Assembly (NCBI RefSeq): GCF_030272615.1
Contig: NC_081406.1
Location: forward strand, 116,777,347-116,841,346
DNA: 64,000 nt
Source: Cryptomeria japonica
Taxonomy: Eukaryota; Streptophyta; Pinopsida; Cupressales; Cupressaceae
Direction: 5' to 3'
Part shown: positions 35,943 to 48,546 of the stretch, in pieces
How positions within the stretch are numbered: position 1 is the first letter of the stretch
How the letters are laid out: the number at the start of each line of letters is the position of its first letter
Position numbers and translations under genes: made by a program
Notes under the pieces: model-generated
Seen by the model: the letters and a program-made list of their open reading frames with translations, nothing else
Database searches by the model: none
Told to the model about the DNA's origin: nothing

Positions 35943-37111
35943 CTAACGAATAAAGGTCTTCTTTTGATTTCGGGACAGATCTGGTGACATGTATTGGGTA
36001 TGCAAATATGTATATATTTTATTGTACCAAGGTGATTTTGGACCCATAATTGCACATACATAGTCTGATAGGGGGATCTCATATGTAGGTAGCATTAATT
36101 GTTCTATGATGAACTCAAACTGAGTTTCGTTAGCAGGCATATTCAGAAGAGATCCTATGGTTTCCATTGCATTTGTTGCCTTGTTTTGTATTCTGGGGAT
36201 TTGTTCGAAGGTAATTTTGCTAAAGTGCTCCTTGTAATCTTTGACCAACTTCTTATAAGGCATGAGTTTGGAATCATTCATATTATAATCATCATTGACC
36301 TGGTTTACAATTAACTGTGAATCACCATAGACCTGTAACTCTTGTATTTTCCATTGCACAGCTGTACGAAGCCCTATGAGGAGAGCTTCATATTCTGCCA
36401 TATTTTTTGTGCATGGGAAATTGATCCTAAATGACTTAGGTATAACATCCCCTTGAGGAGTAATGAAGAGAATACCTTCTCCAGATCCATGATTTGTATA
36501 TGATCCATCAAAGTATAACTTCCACATTATTGAGGCATTTAGTGTAAACACGGATTCATCTGGAAAGTCTATCAGCAATGGGTGACTGTCTTGTATAGGA
36601 GCCTCTACTAATTGATCTACTATGATTTGTCCTTTGATAGCTTTTTTGTCTATGTATTCTATATCAAACTCGCTCAAGATCATAACCCACTTGGCCAATC
36701 GCTTGGTCAATGTCACTCTGCTCAATAGGTATTTGAGTGGGGAAAACTGTGCAATGAGTTGTACCTTATGACTCAACATGTAGTGTCTGAGCTTTTGGGA
36801 TGCAAAGATTAATGCTAAGCATTCTCTCTCTATGGGGGTGTAAATAAGCTCATAGCCGATCAGAGTCCTACTTATATAATAAATGGCTCTTTCTTTTCCA
36901 TTTTTGTCATGTTGTGCCAATAGAGCTCCCAGAGCTGAGTTCATTACTGATATGTATAACAATAGAGGTTGTCCTGGAGTAGGAGATATTAACACTGGTG
37001 TGTTCAAAGATAATCTTTTAGAGCTTGGAAAGATTCTTGGCATTGTTCTGTCCATTTAAAAGTAACTCCTTTTCCGAGTAAATGCTGGAATGGGTGACAC
37101 TTATCTGCCAA
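35943..37111 (-). pseudogene. Tat RNase H and second, archaeal-like RNase H
   Basis: The first RNase H (about 37000-36640) shows MNSALGALLAQHDKNGKE, AIYYISRTL, YTPIERECLALIFAS and RHYMLSHKVQLI, the standard Gypsy domain. The second (about 36540-36120) begins WKLYFDGSYTNHGSGEG, then AEYEALLIGLRTAV and VYGDSQLIVNQV, carrying Asp, Glu, Asp at the catalytic places. This extra archaeal-like RNase H is the defining trait of the Tat/Ogre lineage. A frameshift near 37020 moves the reading from the gag-RT frame to the frame that then runs to the end of integrase. A TAG ends this part at 35943-35945. Confidence 0.9.
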
Positions 37112-38704
37112 CTATGCTATGAATCTCCTTATGGATTGCAATCTTTTTTGTAACCCTCTAAGTTGTTTAAGTGTTGATGGAGGTTGCATATCAATGATTG
37201 CCTTGACCTTGGCAAGGTCTATTTCAATTCCTTTGTTTGATACTATAAACCCTAATAGTTTACCTGCTGTTACACCAAACACACATTTCTTCAGATTTAA
37301 TCTGACATTATACTGTTCCAACCGATCAAATATCTGTGTAAGAACTGCAAGGTGACTTTCTCTGGTTTGTGATTTAGCCAATATGTCATCCACATAATCT
37401 TCCATTATGTTATGGATCATGTCATGAAATAATGTTGTCATGGCTCTTTGGTATGTTGCCCCAGCAGTTTTAAGACCAAATGGCGTCACATTCCAACAGT
37501 ATGTTCCCCATGGGCATGTAAAGGCCATTTTATGTTGATCTTCTGGTGCAATTTTAATCTGGTTGTATCCTGAAAAACCATTTATTAAGGATAGCATCTC
37601 ATTTCTGGCTATGAGGTCAACTATCATGTCGATATTAGGTAGCGGGAAGTCATCCTTAGGACAAGCTTTATTTAGATCTCAAAAATCGGTATAGATTCTG
37701 ATCCCTCCCATGGGCTTAGTCACAGGTACCAGGTTTGATATCCATTCTATGTAGTCAATAGGTCTGATAAAACCTACATCCAACAACTTTTGTAATTCTA
37801 TTTTAACCAGTAATGAAATACTTGGATGCATTTTTCTCAATTTTTGCTTGTAAGGTTTAACTCCTAGTATCAATGGTAAGTGATGCAACACTAATTCAGA
37901 ATCTAAGCCCGACATGTTTGAATAGGACCAAGCAAATTTGATAGGTTGTTGTTTGAAGAAATGAATGAATCTGTCTTTTTCTTCTTTGCTCAGTGATTTT
38001 GCCAGATGGATGTTATGTACAATTTCCCCTTCTACTATATTTACTTCTTCTGTTTCCTCTGTAAGTAATGTTGAACTTTCCCTTTCCATAGGAAGATTAC
38101 CCAAATCACTTTTGTCATTATGGGTAGTTTGATCCTTATCTTCTATTTGAGAAGTACTTTCTTCTCCAAAGTATTCCATTCTATTTAGGTCTATAGCAAA
38201 CCCTGCTTTATGATCACCTTGCAGAAATCCTTCTCTAACTCCTAGAAATTCTGAAATCGCTTCGTCGTTTTCAAACCAATCCAGCATTGGTTTTCCTTCT
38301 TGCCCCCAATCAATCAATTGTGAATGTACTAGGGGTAAATCATTACTCCCTTCTTTAGTAGACTTGGATAACATGAAGACTTGATTGTTTGACTGGCTCT
38401 GTGTATCTTCATCTTGTATAAGCCTTATTTGATTCCTTAATATTACACTTTCTAGTGGGCTAGAATCATGGAGTGATAAGAATTCGTAGTCATGTGAATC
38501 TGTCTCACTGTCAATATATGTTTCATCATATGGGCTATCATCACTTATTTCTTCTTGTTCCTGTCCCTGATTCCGTTGTAGATTGACTGGTCTTCTTTGT
38601 GCATTAGTGACCCTTCTTAAGCTAGGTATAAGCCTTTGCAATCTTTCTTCATCTGTTTCGTTAGGTTGAGCCTGAGTTGCTTCTTGTGGTAGAAGTAGTG
38701 ACAA
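37112..38704 (-). pseudogene. Tat reverse transcriptase
   Basis: Minus strand. The N-terminal 200 residues are acidic and of low complexity. The RT then shows KIELQKLLDVGFIRPIDY, LVPVTKPMGGIRIYTDF, a TGA exactly where Arg is normally found before DLNKACPKDDFPLP, then GYNQIKI, FTCPWGTYCWNVTPFGLK and the catalytic MEDYVDDILAKS. The thumb part follows (LNLKKCVFGV, KLLGFIVSNKGIEID). Fingers, palm and thumb blocks are all present in order. It copies element RNA to DNA inside the particle. TGA at 37679-37681 and TAG at 37112-37114 inactivate it. The frame is the same as gag. Confidence 0.92.
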
Positions 38705-39712
38705 TAACTATGGGTGGGATTCAGGTGGTGGTGGTAATCCTGCATCTATTGCCACATTAGCCTGTACAGTTGTGTCAATAACTACATCATTTTGTACTTC
38801 CACGGTGGGTTCTTGCAAGAGTTGTCTCATGTCTTCCCCATCTAATTCTGCGCTTGGTGATGTAGGTACCTGATTGCTTGTTTGAGATGAAGATGGAAGA
38901 GCCTATGTGGACCAATTCCTTTGTGATATATAATCTGATGGTTTGCTTGGTTGATTAAGTATATCAAGGGTACACTGTCTGGCTTGTGTGATATGTTGTA
39001 CATCCTTGTATCCCAATCCTCGATTTCCTGGATTATGATTAGAAACAACAGGTTTTAGTCTTCCTTGCTTTTGTAATCCTAGGCCTATGGTACCATCATA
39101 TCCATGTCTTTGGAGTATTTTGAATCCATTGCCATACTGATCTGTGTGTATTTTGGGTGTTGTCATATGATCTTCTTCTCTATATATCCAATGGTTAATA
39201 TGTTCATTCAAGGATTCTTCCTCTAAGTCTCCCCATCTAATGAAAGAGCATGCGTCTGAGTATCTGACAATTTCTTTTCCTTTGTCTTTCTTTTGTATTG
39301 TAGTTTGAGGTTTCCCAAAGGACTTAGGAGAAAAAGGCAACTGTTTCCCATTTAAAGTATTTGCAATAGAGTACTCTCCACAATCCATATCCTTTATTTG
39401 TAAGGAGGATGTTGTAGGAATATCTTGTTGTATTTATGTGGTCTTTAATGTTTCCAACTGTGTAGTGAGAGGTGCATCCTGATTGATAGGTACCTGATTA
39501 TCGACACTGTCTTTTAGATAATTACAATGTTGAAACAGATTTGGATCACCCTTTATGGTGATTTCAATACCATTGTATGGGAATTTGACACACTGATGAA
39601 ATGTAGATGGTACTGCTTGCATGGTGTGGATCCATGGGTGGCCCAATAACATGTTATATCCCAGCTCTCTGTCCAAGGCTTGAAAAGTGAGCTCTGTCGT
39701 TATTGGTCCTAC
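38705..39712 (-). pseudogene. Tat protease end and G-patch domain
   Basis: Continues the gag frame after a TAA at 39713. First comes the end of the protease (GYNMLLGHPWIHTMQAV, then HQCVKFPYNG). At about 39130-39000 is a G-patch: GNGFKILQRHGYDGT, IGLGLQKQGRLKPVV and NRGLGYKD show the spaced Gly residues and aromatic positions of this RNA-binding module. Between protease and RT it is in the place where betaretroviruses also carry a G-patch; several plant Gypsy elements have one too. In-frame stops at 39434 (TAA), 38903 (TAG) and just before 38704 (TAG) break it. Confidence 0.8.
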
Positions 39713-42544
39713 TTATACAGGTAATGTTACAATGCCTTTAGATGGACGTTCTTCATCATCGTAAGCCTTGATGTTTATCCTTTTGGAAGAATCAATATGA
39801 AGTTCAAAATATCCCAGTGCTTTGACCAACTTTAAGGTACAAATGTTCAAACCGACTCCCCCATCTATAAGTACTCTTCTGATTCTTTTCTTGTGAATGT
39901 AAGCTTCCAAATGTAGTGGGTCATTATGAAGCAATTTATCACTAGGAATATCTTGTTCTGTAAATGCAATATGTGTACCTTGTGTTACATTTCCTACCAT
40001 AGACTGGAAGGCATGTTCATCTATATCTCTGTCCACTACTGAATCTTGAAGTGCTTTGTCCAGTATAGCTCTATGATTGGGTGAAATATGTAGTAGTTCG
40101 AATAAGGATATCTGTGCCGGAGTTTTCTTAAGTTGCTCAACTACATTGTAAGTCCCTACTGCTGGTGGTTGATTTTGTGGTATCCCTTGCAAGGTTACCT
40201 TTGACTTGCGAGTAACCACTGCATAGTCTTTGTCTCTGGGAGTAATTGTGATTGTAGCAATTGTATCATTTGTATCATAGGTTGTCTTATCTAGATTTAT
40301 ATTAAATCCTTCTTCATAGTCCCAATGGGTATGTTTGGCATTCATAATATGTTCAATGAGTTCATCTTTAAACCAATCTGAGTGAGATGGTTGATCCTGC
40401 CCCCAATCCCGGAGACAAAGATTCGCATCATCATCATACTTTGGTCCTTCAGATATCATGCAAATTTGGTTGTCATCATTATGAGTGTCTTGATATTGGT
40501 CCTCCTGATCAGGTGTTTCTTGTGAATCATTGCTTGTTGTATCTCCTGAATTAATGGCATGAATAGTGTAGTTGTATGAGACTTTCATGTAATTAGCCGT
40601 GTTGTCTTGGGTACCTGATGTGGTCACTTTTCCATTGTCATGATTAACAAAAGGATCTTTAAAAATTGTATGATTCATGTTTGTTGAGGCCTTATTTGTA
40701 TCAATTGTGATGTCCCCTTGGTCTATAATATCTTGGACCAAGTTTTTCAATTTGTAGCAACTTGCCATTTTGTGACCTTTAGTCCTATGATAATTGCAAA
40801 AATCATTGTCATTCCACCATGTAGGTTTGAAAGGACCTGGTTCATATACTCTTACTTCAGGTAGAGTTATTATGTTTGTCTGTATTAACTTTTTGAGTGC
40901 TGACTCAATAGGTTCTCCTAAAGGTGTGTAACTTCTTCTTGGAGCGTTTAGCCTGGGATATCTTGTGTTTGTATTTTGCATAGCATTTACATTGGTTGAG
41001 GTTGTGTTATTCCCGGTATGTGGATTTGTTGACTGACTCATTCCCAGTGATAAAACGGGTTGAGTTCTATTTATTGTTTTGGCATCTACAATACCATCAT
41101 TGGTCACATTTTTGTTTTTTGACCAAAACATAGATTTGTCATTGTTGTTGGTATTGCCATACTTAATAAGACCTTGCTCTACCAAGCCCTTCTCACATTT
41201 TAGAGCCTTTTCTGTGATTTGTTTGAATGTGGTAAGACACTGCATTTGTATCAGATATTTTATCTTAGGAATCAAATTTTTTGTAAAGATATCCACTTGC
41301 TCTGTTTCTGGGATAACTATCTTGCATCTCCTGTAGAGAGCCCTCCATCATTGTATGAAGGATGCAAATGTTTCATTCTCATATTTCTTAGTGGCACATA
41401 AATCCATCAAAGTAACCGGGGTGTCAATGTTGTGTGAGAAGTTGGTAATAAATTGTTCAGCTAATTCCCCCCATGACGTGATGGTTGGTGGTAGATGTGA
41501 AAACCACTCTAAAGCCGGACCTCCCAGACTTTTAGGGAATAGTCTCATTAGGTAAGTATCTTCCGAGGCAACTTCTATACATGCCATAAAAAATTCTCTG
41601 ATATGATCTCTAGGATCACCCTTCCCTCGATATCTATCAAATTTGGGCATTTCAAAATGTTGTGGGAAGGGTGGCATGTATAATGTGTGATCAAATGGAT
41701 AAGGACGTAAGTCTTGCATTGTGTAGCTCTTTTTATCATTACCAGTTTGCATGGTCATCATCTATTGTTGCAAACTCTGTACTTGCTACGTCAGAATATC
41801 TATTGATGTCAAAGGTATACCTTGTGTGTGTGTATGTCCCACAAAAGGATTCATGGTTGCATAACTAGGAGGTTGTTGAAAGGTACCAATATTATAACCT
41901 TGTGTGTTGTGTGTTCCAGTAGGTACTGTGAAATAAGCGATATGTGAACCCATGTTTGGTTGAGTTGTACCTGTTGTGTAGGTAATACCTAGATTTGCAT
42001 TTTGATAACCATATGTGGATGCCATAGAATAGGAAACTGGAGGTTAGGTTATACTCGTTGATTGCGTTTGAATATGTGTTGAGACACTTGACATTATTGG
42101 TATGCTCTGTGATGGTATACTAGCATTGATCACTAAAGATGACACCCTTTTTTGAAAGTTTGCATTTGTGTTGACATTTGTTGGAAGAGGTACGTTTTGA
42201 GGAAGACTAGAGGTCATTGCTTGTATTTGCATCAAGGGTGGTGTTTGACTATTATCTTGACCTAAAGTTTTTTCTGGTGGTAAAATCTTTGTGACATCAA
42301 AATCCTCAGGTAATTTTGCCCCATTTTGTATTAACAACGAAAGATACTTGTCCCTATCGCTATGTATAACTGCATCTAGGATCATGAGGACATGCAGGTC
42401 TTGCTATGCAAACTCAATTTCTTCTTTTGTCAGATGTTGTTGTAATTCATTTATGGTGGACATTGTCTGTGTACCTGAGTGTTGACTTGTTGACATGTCC
42501 ATGTTCCAAGTAGGGTTTATAGACTGTGTGTTGTTCGGGTCCAT
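39713..42544 (-). pseudogene. Tat Gag and protease
   Basis: Starts at the minus-strand ATG 42544 (MDPNNTQSINPTW). Residues to ~260 are Gln/Thr-rich. The Gag capsid domain lies at about 41650-41250 (FEMPKFDRYRGKGDPRDHI, ALEWFSHLPPTITSW, AEQFITNFSHNID). A zinc-knuckle variant is at about 40810-40765 (CNYHRTKGHKMASC). The retropepsin active site is at about 39865: RVLIDGGVGLNICT, where DGG replaces the common DTG/DSG, as in other Tat elements. All in one frame, with stops at 42416 (TAG), 42046 (TAA), 41788 (TAG), about 41764 (TAG), 41350 (TGA) and 39715 (TAA). No frameshift was found across this whole part. Confidence 0.88.
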
Positions 42545-44151
42545 TATTCCTTTTGCTTTATGGGACCTTATGATGGGCATCTAAAATTGCCTATATGATG
42601 ATGGTTCTATGCAAGATGATGACCTAACACTAGACAGTAGATGTAAATATGAGGTATGCAATACTATACTAGACTCTCTATTGAGGATTTTGATGTGACC
42701 TTTTGATGGGATGGGGTTTGGGATAGACTAGCCTAGTCTATGCTCTTAGATCCTTTCCTTGGATCACCAGGTGTACTAACCACACCCTAGGGTCTCTAGG
42801 ACTTCCCTTGCTTGTGGAATCCCCCGACCTTTTCCAATCCACCCACCATCAACTTGAATTTTTGCTCCTAAGGTCTCACCTACTCATGAGATCCAAAGAA
42901 CCCTTACTTAGGCTAATAAGGGTTTGGCTTGTTCCACACCTTCTTAGGTCCTAGAAAGGATAGGATAGGTCCTAGACATGGTTATCCATGCATTCATGGG
43001 CCCCCAAGAGGTTTTCAACTTCCAACTCCTTATCGATTTCACTATTTTGTCTTTTACCTACAAAATAGGGCTACAAGGATTGTGCCCAATTAGGCCTCCT
43101 ATCCGGAGATTAGGGCTCCCTTTTGCAAACGATGCACATGCTTGTGAAACTTCCCAAAAGTCCTGCTATTCATTTGGCAAGGGCTCAAGGATTTTCCTAG
43201 TTTTGGGTCTCCAAGTGTCCATACACTGCCCTCGGTGAATTTTGGGGTTTTTAAGGGTTTTAAAGAGGGTTTTTAGGCCTACCAGGGTCACAATGTTGGT
43301 TTGTTGATTTAACCACCTTGTCTGGATTGGTGGAAGCTCCTCCTTCTCACAAATAGTTCTCCACTCACCCCTCTACAACTCCTCCAAAGGGTGCCTCCTC
43401 CTCTGTCCTTCCTTGCTCTCCTGGACCTCTGCACTTTAACCCTTCCTAGCCGGGCATTGTCTAGTCTCGCCTAGGAGTGGGTCTTTAGTTGGCTTCCCTG
43501 CATCTTCAATGGCCCTACTTGCTCTGAAGTGTATAGGGTCTATACTCCTATTCCCCATGGTTTCATGGTGATTCCACAATGGGGAAAGGAGTTAACAACC
43601 CATTTTCTCAAAACAGTCCAAAACTGGATAGTGAGAAGGCAATTTACAAAATATTTACAAACACACCACACTTGCAAAACAAAACCTAATCTAATTGCTC
43701 AAAAAGGAAGTATATACACCATACAAGACCCTCAACATTGTTTGGCTCGAAATCAATCCATTAACAATCTTTCCTTACTCCATTTGTGTCGACTGGTAAC
43801 AAAATTGCAGTCACAGTCAAGTCACTTTTCTTGGGCCATACAACAACTGACATCCAACCCATTATCTTAGGGTTTGCAACTACTTATACTACCCTTTCCT
43901 CATTCTATGTGCCCATATTAGGGTTGTCCATGCTAAACTAAAGATCTTGACCTACTAGGTGGAAAAGTTGTCATGCAACTTTTGCAACTTTTGAGCAACT
44001 TTCTCAATGTTGCTTTTCTTGACTCCTAGGCCCATATTGGGCTATCCTAAGGACACTGCCATGCTAAGAAGGACCCTAAACACCACAAAGGCACACATAC
44101 CCTCTATTTTCAAGAAAAACTCAACTTTGACTTATGACCCTAGGACCTCAA
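42545..44151 (-). other. Tat leader, part between ORF1b and gag
   Basis: Non-coding as far as I can see. Less AT-rich than the surroundings, with several C-rich stretches (about 42780-43480). Confidence 0.55.
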
Positions 44152-44532
44152 CTAGGACCTAACTAGAACCAATGAGCACATGGCTCTTATTTTATTTACA
44201 ACGGCTTCATAAAGAAGAAAGAACACAATCAAAAGCAAATGGTGGGAGCCCTTTGAAGGGTGCTCCTGCACCACCTTTTTATCCTTTCTATCTTTTTCTA
44301 ATGCAAGTCTTTCCATTTGTTGATGAAGTTGTTCGACCTCAATCTCTCTATCAATCGTACGGGCAATCCTAGACTCAATATCTTTCTCGTATATAACTCC
44401 CATATATTGGAGTGCGCTTCTTCTTAAATCCCAAGCTAAGTTAGCTAGACCATCAATGATTTCTCATTGACCACCATTTGGAACTAGATTAGGTTGCTCA
44501 AAGGGGAGAAAACCATCACCTGAGACACCCAT
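44152..44532 (-). pseudogene. Small leader ORF of the Tat element (ORF1b)
   Basis: 127 codons from the minus-strand ATG 44532, with one in-frame TGA near 44469. The translation is unlike low-complexity noise: LANLAWDLRRSALQYMG, YEKDIESRIARTIDREIEV and a Glu/Lys-rich helix typical of coiled coils. Ogre-type elements carry an ORF upstream of gag, and this could be its equivalent. I do not recognise a domain. It could be an exon joined to the ORF at 46317-46571. Confidence 0.5.
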
Positions 44533-44632
44533 GAAGGCACATGCTATGAACCTATAACTGATAATGGACTTAGACGTATATGAGGTCTAGATGAAGATGT
44601 ATATGATAAATGGTGGACTATGCAACTAATAT

Positions 44633-44800
44633 GGATGATAATGAGGGCGTAAGTGGGACTATGTAAAAGACTAAGGATGATAATGAGGACGTAAATGGGA
44701 CTATGCAAAAGACTAAGGACGATAATGAGGGCGTAAATGGGACTATGCAAAAGACTATGGATGATAATGAGGACGCAAATGGGACTATGCAAAAGACTAT
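44633..44800. repeat. 42-bp tandem repeat in Tat leader, four copies
   Basis: Units start at 44633, 44675, 44717 and 44759, with core GGATGATAATGAGGACGTAA and ATGGGACTATGCAAAAGAC. Most differences between units are single C/T or G/A changes. Long ORFs across it are only repeat translations. Confidence 0.9.
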
Positions 44801-45807
44801 GGTCACAAGTATGTAAGGACGTTTTGAAAATCAATTTCAAAAATGGACTTTGTTTTTGGTAACTTTGTGTGTAGGACAATGTTTTGCAGTTTTCCAAGTC
44901 TGAGAACAATAGTTGGTAGGTATGTATAGCTAACTGACTCAATTTTCATAAAATCTCAAAAAATTCAGAGATATGTGGGATAGGGCCTGAAATAGCCCAA
45001 GGGACTGACTCAATATTGGTCTATCACAACGATACATAAAAAAGCATGAAATACAATCTTAGGCTGGATATTGGACACCATTCAGTGAGGCCCTTACGAA
45101 ATACCAAGACAAAATGAACAGATAGAGAGTCTGGCAGCACTGGCTTCACTCCATGGCACATAGTACTTCTTGGGCATGCCAGTCTCTCTTACCCCGAAGA
45201 TCTGAGGATCTTATAGCTGAGGGATTCCTATATCATAGTGTAAGGTACATGAAGGGTATCTATGGGGTATGATCCGTACTCTCAGAACCACTGAATGTAG
45301 GATTTTTGGCAACTAATTTGGTTCTTAGTATTAGGTTTCGAGGGATCCTGATCCAACGATAGATTCTCAGAGCAAGCCACTTAAGGCTTTAGTTGAGCTT
45401 ATCAGTGCAGGGAAGGCCCCCACATATGTCGAATTCACTCAACACTCTAGTTGCTTGACCAGTATATTTATATAGCGGCTTGAAAAACCCACTCGAGAGT
45501 ATGCTGGGAGAGATGATATCCCCAACGCATCCCAATTTGAAGTACCTCTATGGGGTGATGAAATCCCCAGTCAAAGATACCCCTCACTACAATGAACAAA
45601 AAGAAAAAAATTGGATGTCATTGTCACCTTCCTTCTTTCTCCCAAAAGCCCAATGGCAAGTAGAAAGTCAGTTAGTGCAATTGTAGGTCCACCCTAGACA
45701 CAATGAAAAGTTCTTTTCCCTTAAGAAAATGAAAAAATGATTTAATCTAATGCAGCCTGATTCACATTCGTTTTATAGCCCAAATTTAGGTGTTAGATCC
45801 ACATGTG
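44801..45807 (-). other. Tat leader, no feature seen
   Basis: About 1 kb between two tandem arrays. I see no supportable ORF or repeat. Confidence 0.45.
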
Positions 45808-46060
45808 CATGCCAATTTTAAACACCAAATCCAAGAATGAAGGCATACATGTCAATTTTAACCATTTGATTTTTTAAGCACCAAAAACCAAGTGTAAGAT
45901 GCATGCATGTCAATTTTAGCCCATGTCATTTTAAGCACCAACAACGAAGTGTGAGATTATCCATGCATGTCAATTTTAACTGTTGTTGATTTTAAGCACT
46001 AAAAATTGAAGTGTGAGATTATCCATGCATGTCCATTTTAACTATTGTGAGATGTGCATG
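45808..46060. repeat. Imperfect ~60-bp tandem repeat with CATGCATG words
   Basis: CATG(T/C)CAATTTTA recurs at 45808, 45849, 45906, 45966 and 46028, each followed by AAGCACCAA-like text. Three copies have CATGCATG, the core of plant RY seed-expression elements. Whether it acts as one is unknown. Confidence 0.75.
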
Positions 46061-46316
46061 CAAAATTACTAATCTAATCCTCTCTGCAAATCTGCCATAG
46101 GCTGTAAACAAAAGATTAGTAGCAAAATAAACCAACAGAAAATAGAAACTGAGAACTTGACAAAGGTGATTGCGTAATATTGCGTGATACTTATTGAGCG
46201 AATGCATGAATCTAACAGAGCCAATGAGTGATGTTATCTTCTTGATTGCATAACACCAACATGTTGATTGCGTGATAGAATGCAGACAACAAAAAAATTA
46301 GAAAAATTCAAGAAAA

Positions 46317-46571
46317 CTAAACCCGATCAGGAACCTGCGAAACCAATTGTGAAGCCCTAGCCAAATCCCTCATCATCCATTCAATATTGATTAGATCATA
46401 TTTAACTATATAAGAAAGAACTAGGCTATTATATTTGTCTAAGGTCAGTTGTTCTTCTGAATCCTGTATCAATTTTTCTGCCTGGAGAACTTTTTGATAT
46501 CGTTTGGCTTCTCTCCTTTGTTGTTTCGTCCTTCTTGCACTTGAAATCTTGAACTGAACTTTTCTTGCCAT
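46317..46571 (-). CDS. Small leader ORF of the Tat element (ORF1a)
   Basis: 84 codons from a true ATG, uninterrupted, about 340 bases after the primer site. It is basic at the N-terminus (RRTKQQRREAKRYQK) and helical after that (YNSLVLSYIVKYDLI). No known domain. Its place near the RNA start fits the ORF1 seen in Ogre elements. It may be part of a spliced ORF with 44152-44532. Short length leaves some chance that it is not a gene. Confidence 0.45.
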   Translation of the reverse strand: MARKVQFKISSARRTKQQRREAKRYQKVLQAEKLIQDSEEQLTLDKYNSLVLSYIVKYDLINIEWMMRDLARASQLVSQVPDRV

Positions 46572-46895
46572 AAACTGTTTTAATCAAATCCTAAAATAAA
46601 AAAGTAATTTTGATCCCGGATTAACCAAATTTAAGACAAAATTATACAGAAACAATAATAGTCAGAAGAAAAATAAAACAACAATTAACCCTGCGGATGC
46701 GTGACCCAGAAAGAGCGATTGCGTGATCTGGACAGGGCGATTGCATGACCCTGAAGGGTCGAATGTGTAATTTTGTCTATGTGATTGTGTGATAAAAAAC
46801 CTTTTCTTGAAATTCATGCAACTTGCAAAAAAATGAACAATCCGTAAAATCTGCAAAAATCACACAGAACACAGAAAAAGGTTAAATTGTTGTTA

Positions 46896-46914
46896 GTTCA
46901 CGTCGGGTTCACCA
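46896..46914 (-). promoter_or_regulatory. Tat primer-binding site
   Basis: Minus-strand TGGTGAACCCGACGTGAAC, three bases from the 5' LTR. One base different from the TRIM-GAG site. Confidence 0.88.
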
Positions 46915-46917
46915 AAA

Positions 46918-48168
46918 TGTAACTCATGCTAGAATTTATCTTCAAATAAATAAAGTTATCAATTAGAAGCACAAGGGAAATCATGAATCCCTATCTAATC
47001 AACAAATCTAACAAACCAGACAATGCAATGATACAATCAAGCAAAATAGGAATTATAATTTCAATCTATAAAAACTCCCTATTCCGTGACTGCGTATTGC
47101 TTCCATTGCTCTTCTCCTCTTCATGGTATGATGGCTCTTAGATATTGTGCTGGTAACCTATAAGTGACACAAAGATTCAAAGTTCGTGATTGTTGAAAAT
47201 GGAGATTGGATGCTCAATTTATAAAAAAATTGGAGAGGATTGATTGAAAGGTGGAATAGAATGATCAAGAGATGTGAACTCAGGTGAGCTCAAATGTAAG
47301 TTGAAAGTTGAACTGCTGATTGTGGGAGTGAAACTCAATAGATTGAATATATTAATTGAGTCAACTGATTGAGAAAAAGCTGACTGAAGGAAGAAAAAGA
47401 ATGATTGGTAGAAATAAAGAGGATGACGCAAAGAGCTTAATTTAGAAAAAGCTAACTGAAAGATGGAAATAGAAGTTGAAGAGATAAATGATTTAATAAA
47501 TTAATTGATTTAATTAATTAATTTAGCATGTGCTTGCATTTAGATTGGGATTATTAATTTAATCTTTGCATGAGATATTATTCAAATAATTGAATTTATT
47601 AATTCAATTTAGCATTTGAATATATTTAGAACTTGACTTTGATTTTCAATTTGGTTTTTGAAATCATGCACATGTAATTTGAATTTGGAAGAAATTAGAA
47701 GAAATTGAAATTAAATGAAATTAGAATTTGAGGATTTGGAAATGGAAGAATTAATTAGCTAATTAAATAATTTAAAGAAACTATTTAATTATTTAGAAAT
47801 GGAATTTAATTAAATAAGAAAGGTTATTTAATTTAAAGGATTAAATCACAATTAATTAAATAATAAATATTTAATTAATATTTAGAAGAGGGTTGAATGA
47901 TTAGATGATTAGAGATAGAAATTGAAAATTAGCAATTTATTTAAATAATAAAGATTATTTAAATTGAGGAATTATCCATAATTAATTAAATAATAAATAT
48001 TTAATTAATATTTAGAAAATGATTAAAATGATTAAATGATGATAGAAAATAGAATAATTAATAAGATGAAGAAATATGAAATTAGAAGAATTTAGAAGAA
48101 TTAAATTAATTAAATAATAAAGATTATTCAATCAATTAGAGGAATAATTAGTACATGATCAATGAGAC
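46918..48168 (-). repeat. Tat 5' LTR, main part, interrupted by Copia-B
   Basis: 1251 bp here plus the outer 17 bp at 55961-55977 give 1268 bp, against 1267 for the 3' LTR. TGTAACTCAT start in plus orientation. A minus-strand TATA-like TATAAAT is at about 47223-47214. Confidence 0.93.
48164..48168. repeat. Target-site duplication GAGAC, left of Copia-B
   Basis: Matches 55956-55960; native sequence of the Tat LTR. Confidence 0.9.
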
Positions 48169-48546
48169 TGTTAGCATTTGACATTATAACAGACAATGGA
48201 AGATTGCTGACATTTCAATAAGGATATTGAGAAGGTTGTTGATGATTATGGATATAACTGATTAAGGATGTTTACTATCTTGATATTATTATTTTGTCAT
48301 TGATGTCAAGAAATTGATTTTCTAATTCAGTATGATGTTGCCATATCTTGAGAAGTATGATTTGAAGAGTATAAAAATGTCGGTAAAAGACACAGAAAGA
48401 ATATGATGAATAAGAAGATGAATAAGGTATTTAATGGGCAACTATTACCGAGTCAGACAATGATGAGATCATGATGTTTAGATTGTTTTAACATCATACA
48501 TATGTTGTAAATTGTAAGGTTAATACTATACTATGTTACCGAACAA

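Noticed and set aside
44544-44942. 132-codon and 62-codon minus-strand ORFs with repeated SLLHSPIYALII phrases
   Set aside because: They are translations of the 42-bp tandem repeat; a unit length divisible by three keeps any frame open.
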